Assembly (NCBI GenBank): GCA_946811185.2
Contig: OX328102.1
Coordinates: 49,267,619 to 49,331,618, forward strand
Direction: 5' to 3'
DNA length: 64,000 nucleotides
Origin: Hippopus hippopus
Taxonomy: Eukaryota > Mollusca > Bivalvia > Cardiida > Cardiidae
In this document: positions 62,872 through 64,000 of the stretch, in pieces
How positions within the stretch are numbered: the first letter of the stretch is position 1
Layout: each line of letters begins with the position of its first letter
Notes under the pieces: generated by a model
What the model saw: only the letters and a program-made list of their open reading frames with translations
What the model was told of the DNA's origin: nothing
The model's database searches: none
Made by a program: the position numbers and the translations under genes

Positions 62872-63456
62872 TTACAATATAGCCCCTAAGATAGGTATAT
62901 TAGCAAATAGACTATTAGGTCCAAGTAAAAGTCCTTTTCCATCATAAATTTTTCCTCCTTGCTTTAAATACAAACCATCACCAGCAGACTCTAATCCTTT
63001 ACATTTGTATGGTTTTAAGTATAATCCAGATCCATCAGTTTCCACCTGACAAACGCATCCTCCTTTTTTAAGATAGAGATCTGACCCCATTGCTTTTTGT
63101 ACTCCTGATGAGGCTAATCCGGATAGAGCACCAACACCTAAAGCTGGTAAAACAGTTTTTGCTAACATTGGTAAAGCACTGGTAGCCAACCCAGCTAACA
63201 TTCCAAGAAAACCTCCCTCTATTTTCATATTATGTTTAAGTTGTTTCGCAGACATTCTAATAGTTATACCCTTACCACTCTCATAGGCTTTAGCTATTTT
63301 CTTTGCTTGTGAATTGGTTAATGCTAAAACATCATTACCTTGTAAATCTTCATAACCTAAACGGATGCTTAATGGGCAACCAGCTTTAGCAGCATACTGA
63401 AGCTTTTGCTTTTGTCCTTCCGATATATTAACTTTAACAGTAGTGTAACTTGTCAT
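62872..63456 (-). CDS. 194-aa protein with protease-like cleavage site and hydrophobic domain (pX/pVI-like candidate)
   Basis: An N-terminal mixed domain (about 1-75), then NMKIEGGFLGMLAGL, where IEGG|F fits the adenovirus-protease consensus (M/I/L)xGG|x, then a hydrophobic stretch (82-115, Ala/Leu/Gly-rich) and a tail with four GLYLK-type repeats (DLYLKKGGC, SGLYLKPYK, DGLYLKQGG, GLLLGPNS). The plan suits a virion precursor cut to release a membrane-active peptide. No protease gene is inside the window. Family known to me only as unnamed proteins of invertebrate elements. Confidence 0.55.
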   Translation of the reverse strand: MTSYTTVKVNISEGQKQKLQYAAKAGCPLSIRLGYEDLQGNDVLALTNSQAKKIAKAYESGKGITIRMSAKQLKHNMKIEGGFLGMLAGLATSALPMLAKTVLPALGVGALSGLASSGVQKAMGSDLYLKKGGCVCQVETDGSGLYLKPYKCKGLESAGDGLYLKQGGKIYDGKGLLLGPNSLFANIPILGAIL

Positions 63457-63482
63457 TTTTATATATAATTCTTTTTTTTATT

Positions 63483-64000
63483 TCATCTCGCTTCTCTAAT
63501 ATGAAATCTAATTGTTAAATTTTCGCCTCTAAGATTTAGTAAATTACCATCTTGGTCTGTAATATTTACCTCTAAGCTATGTATTTCACGTAATGTTATT
63601 GGTAAGTATACTAAATTAAGTGGTGACTCAATTATTTTATATCCAGGTGCAACATCTGGGAAAAAAGAGTAAATAGTGTTTTTTGTTGAACCATTAACAT
63701 AACTTCCTGAAATAATATCTATGTTAACAAGCAAACTATTTATACTAAGAATTTTCACTACATTCTCTGACTCGTAAAATCCTTGTGTATATTTAGCGTG
63801 AGTCAATCCTAATACTTTAGCAATAGAGTTAGGTTGATTAAAATCTACTTGATAACCACCTTCCAGAGTAAGAACAGACTTTAGGGTATTGGTGTTTGCA
63901 GAAATGTTAATATAATACTCTTCATTAACTTCATCGTAATGACCCTTTTTTCTCATTTCCTGGTGAATGGTATCATTAATGTCAACAAGGTCGTAACTTC
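63483..64000 (-). CDS. Candidate minor capsid (penton-like) protein, N-terminus beyond window
   Basis: The frame stays open to the window edge upstream of the ATG at 63,956, so the gene begins outside. Visible parts: ISANTNTLKSVLTLEGGYQV, a VDIISGSYVNGS segment, YSFFPDVAPGYKIIESP, and a C-terminal strand pattern LEVNITDQDGNLLNLRGENL then IRFHIREAR. The TDQDG...RGE...RFHIR ending is a frequent signature in virus-like elements of invertebrates and appears jelly-roll-like. Capsid role is inference from this and from position. Confidence 0.5.
   Translation of the reverse strand, partial: SYDLVDINDTIHQEMRKKGHYDEVNEEYYINISANTNTLKSVLTLEGGYQVDFNQPNSIAKVLGLTHAKYTQGFYESENVVKILSINSLLVNIDIISGSYVNGSTKNTIYSFFPDVAPGYKIIESPLNLVYLPITLREIHSLEVNITDQDGNLLNLRGENLTIRFHIREAR

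Larger units (their letters stand above)
52640..64000. mobile_element. E3: virus-like element with RNR, PolB and capsid-type genes
   Basis: Reductase on the plus strand, then ten minus-strand genes from PolB to a candidate minor capsid protein at the window edge. The five genes next to PolB match E2 in order and sequence. The left end is estimated at the direct repeat near 52,640; the right end is outside the window. Damage in the reductase, PolB and 61.4-kb genes shows it is a fixed, inactive copy, yet seven smaller genes remain open. Confidence 0.8.

Overview
The window looks like a 64 kb piece of bivalve mollusc genome made almost entirely of mobile elements and integrated virus-like elements. 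The bivalve call is an inference. It rests on dispersed repeats I associate with clams and mussels: the CTGAGCACGAAGTGCTCAGG / GGTGAGCG...CCATCATGG repeat at 36.2-38.0 kb and 25.7-26.0 kb, the GATCAGCCTGCGCAG hairpin repeat at 18.2 kb, GTCCGTCCGT simple repeats and tRNA-derived SINEs. One clear GT-AG intron is visible at 27.0-28.5 kb. No ordinary single-copy host gene was recognised.

Layout. (1) 1-14,740: element E1. It has terminal inverted repeats (TIRs) of about 3.4-4.0 kb around a unique centre. The centre holds an intact 1,349-aa Polinton/adintovirus-type DNA polymerase B, a CCHC zinc-knuckle protein, a coiled-coil/basic protein, a 68-aa Cys-rich protein and a 218-aa protein. The TIRs carry duplicate copies of micro-protein genes. 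Small genes in and near the TIRs share near-identical promoters (TATA box, and in one class a TGACGTCA site) and are followed on the sense strand by stem-loops that look like the metazoan histone mRNA 3' end. In the outer TIRs these stem-loops are amplified as 148-bp tandem units. (2) 14.75-17.6 kb: repeats, a perfect 25-bp hairpin and a 5'-truncated, broken jockey-like LINE. (3) 17.6-19.7 kb: small repeats, one MITE and an unexplained open frame. (4) 19.7-25.7 kb: element E2, a decayed virus-like cassette of a second type (PolB with an endonuclease VII-like domain, SAP/NUMOD-like protein, candidate capsid protein, two small proteins). (5) 26-31.8 kb: a broken RNase H-like transposase-derived gene with a 5' intron. 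(6) 31.8-33.9 kb: SINEs and repeats. (7) 34.0-52.6 kb, minus strand: a decayed Helentron (C48-like protease, Lys/Arg repeats, Rep, Pif1-like helicase, EEP endonuclease), split inside the helicase by 11.4 kb of nested fold-back repeats. (8) 52.6-64.0 kb: element E3, a longer copy of the E2 type that runs off the window. It adds a phage/bacterial-style ribonucleotide reductase large subunit, a dUTPase-like protein, two candidate membrane-active virion proteins and a candidate minor capsid protein.

How the parts fit. E2 and E3 share gene order (minus strand: small virion-like proteins, capsid candidate, SAP/NUMOD protein, PolB), so they are two insertions of one lineage, both inactivated by different lesions. 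E1 belongs to another PolB lineage. Its polymerase is undamaged and its arms are nearly identical, so it looks young or maintained by gene conversion. No integrase, packaging ATPase, maturation protease or capsid was recognised in E1. Its most unusual property is the coupling of viral-type micro-genes to histone-type 3' ends.
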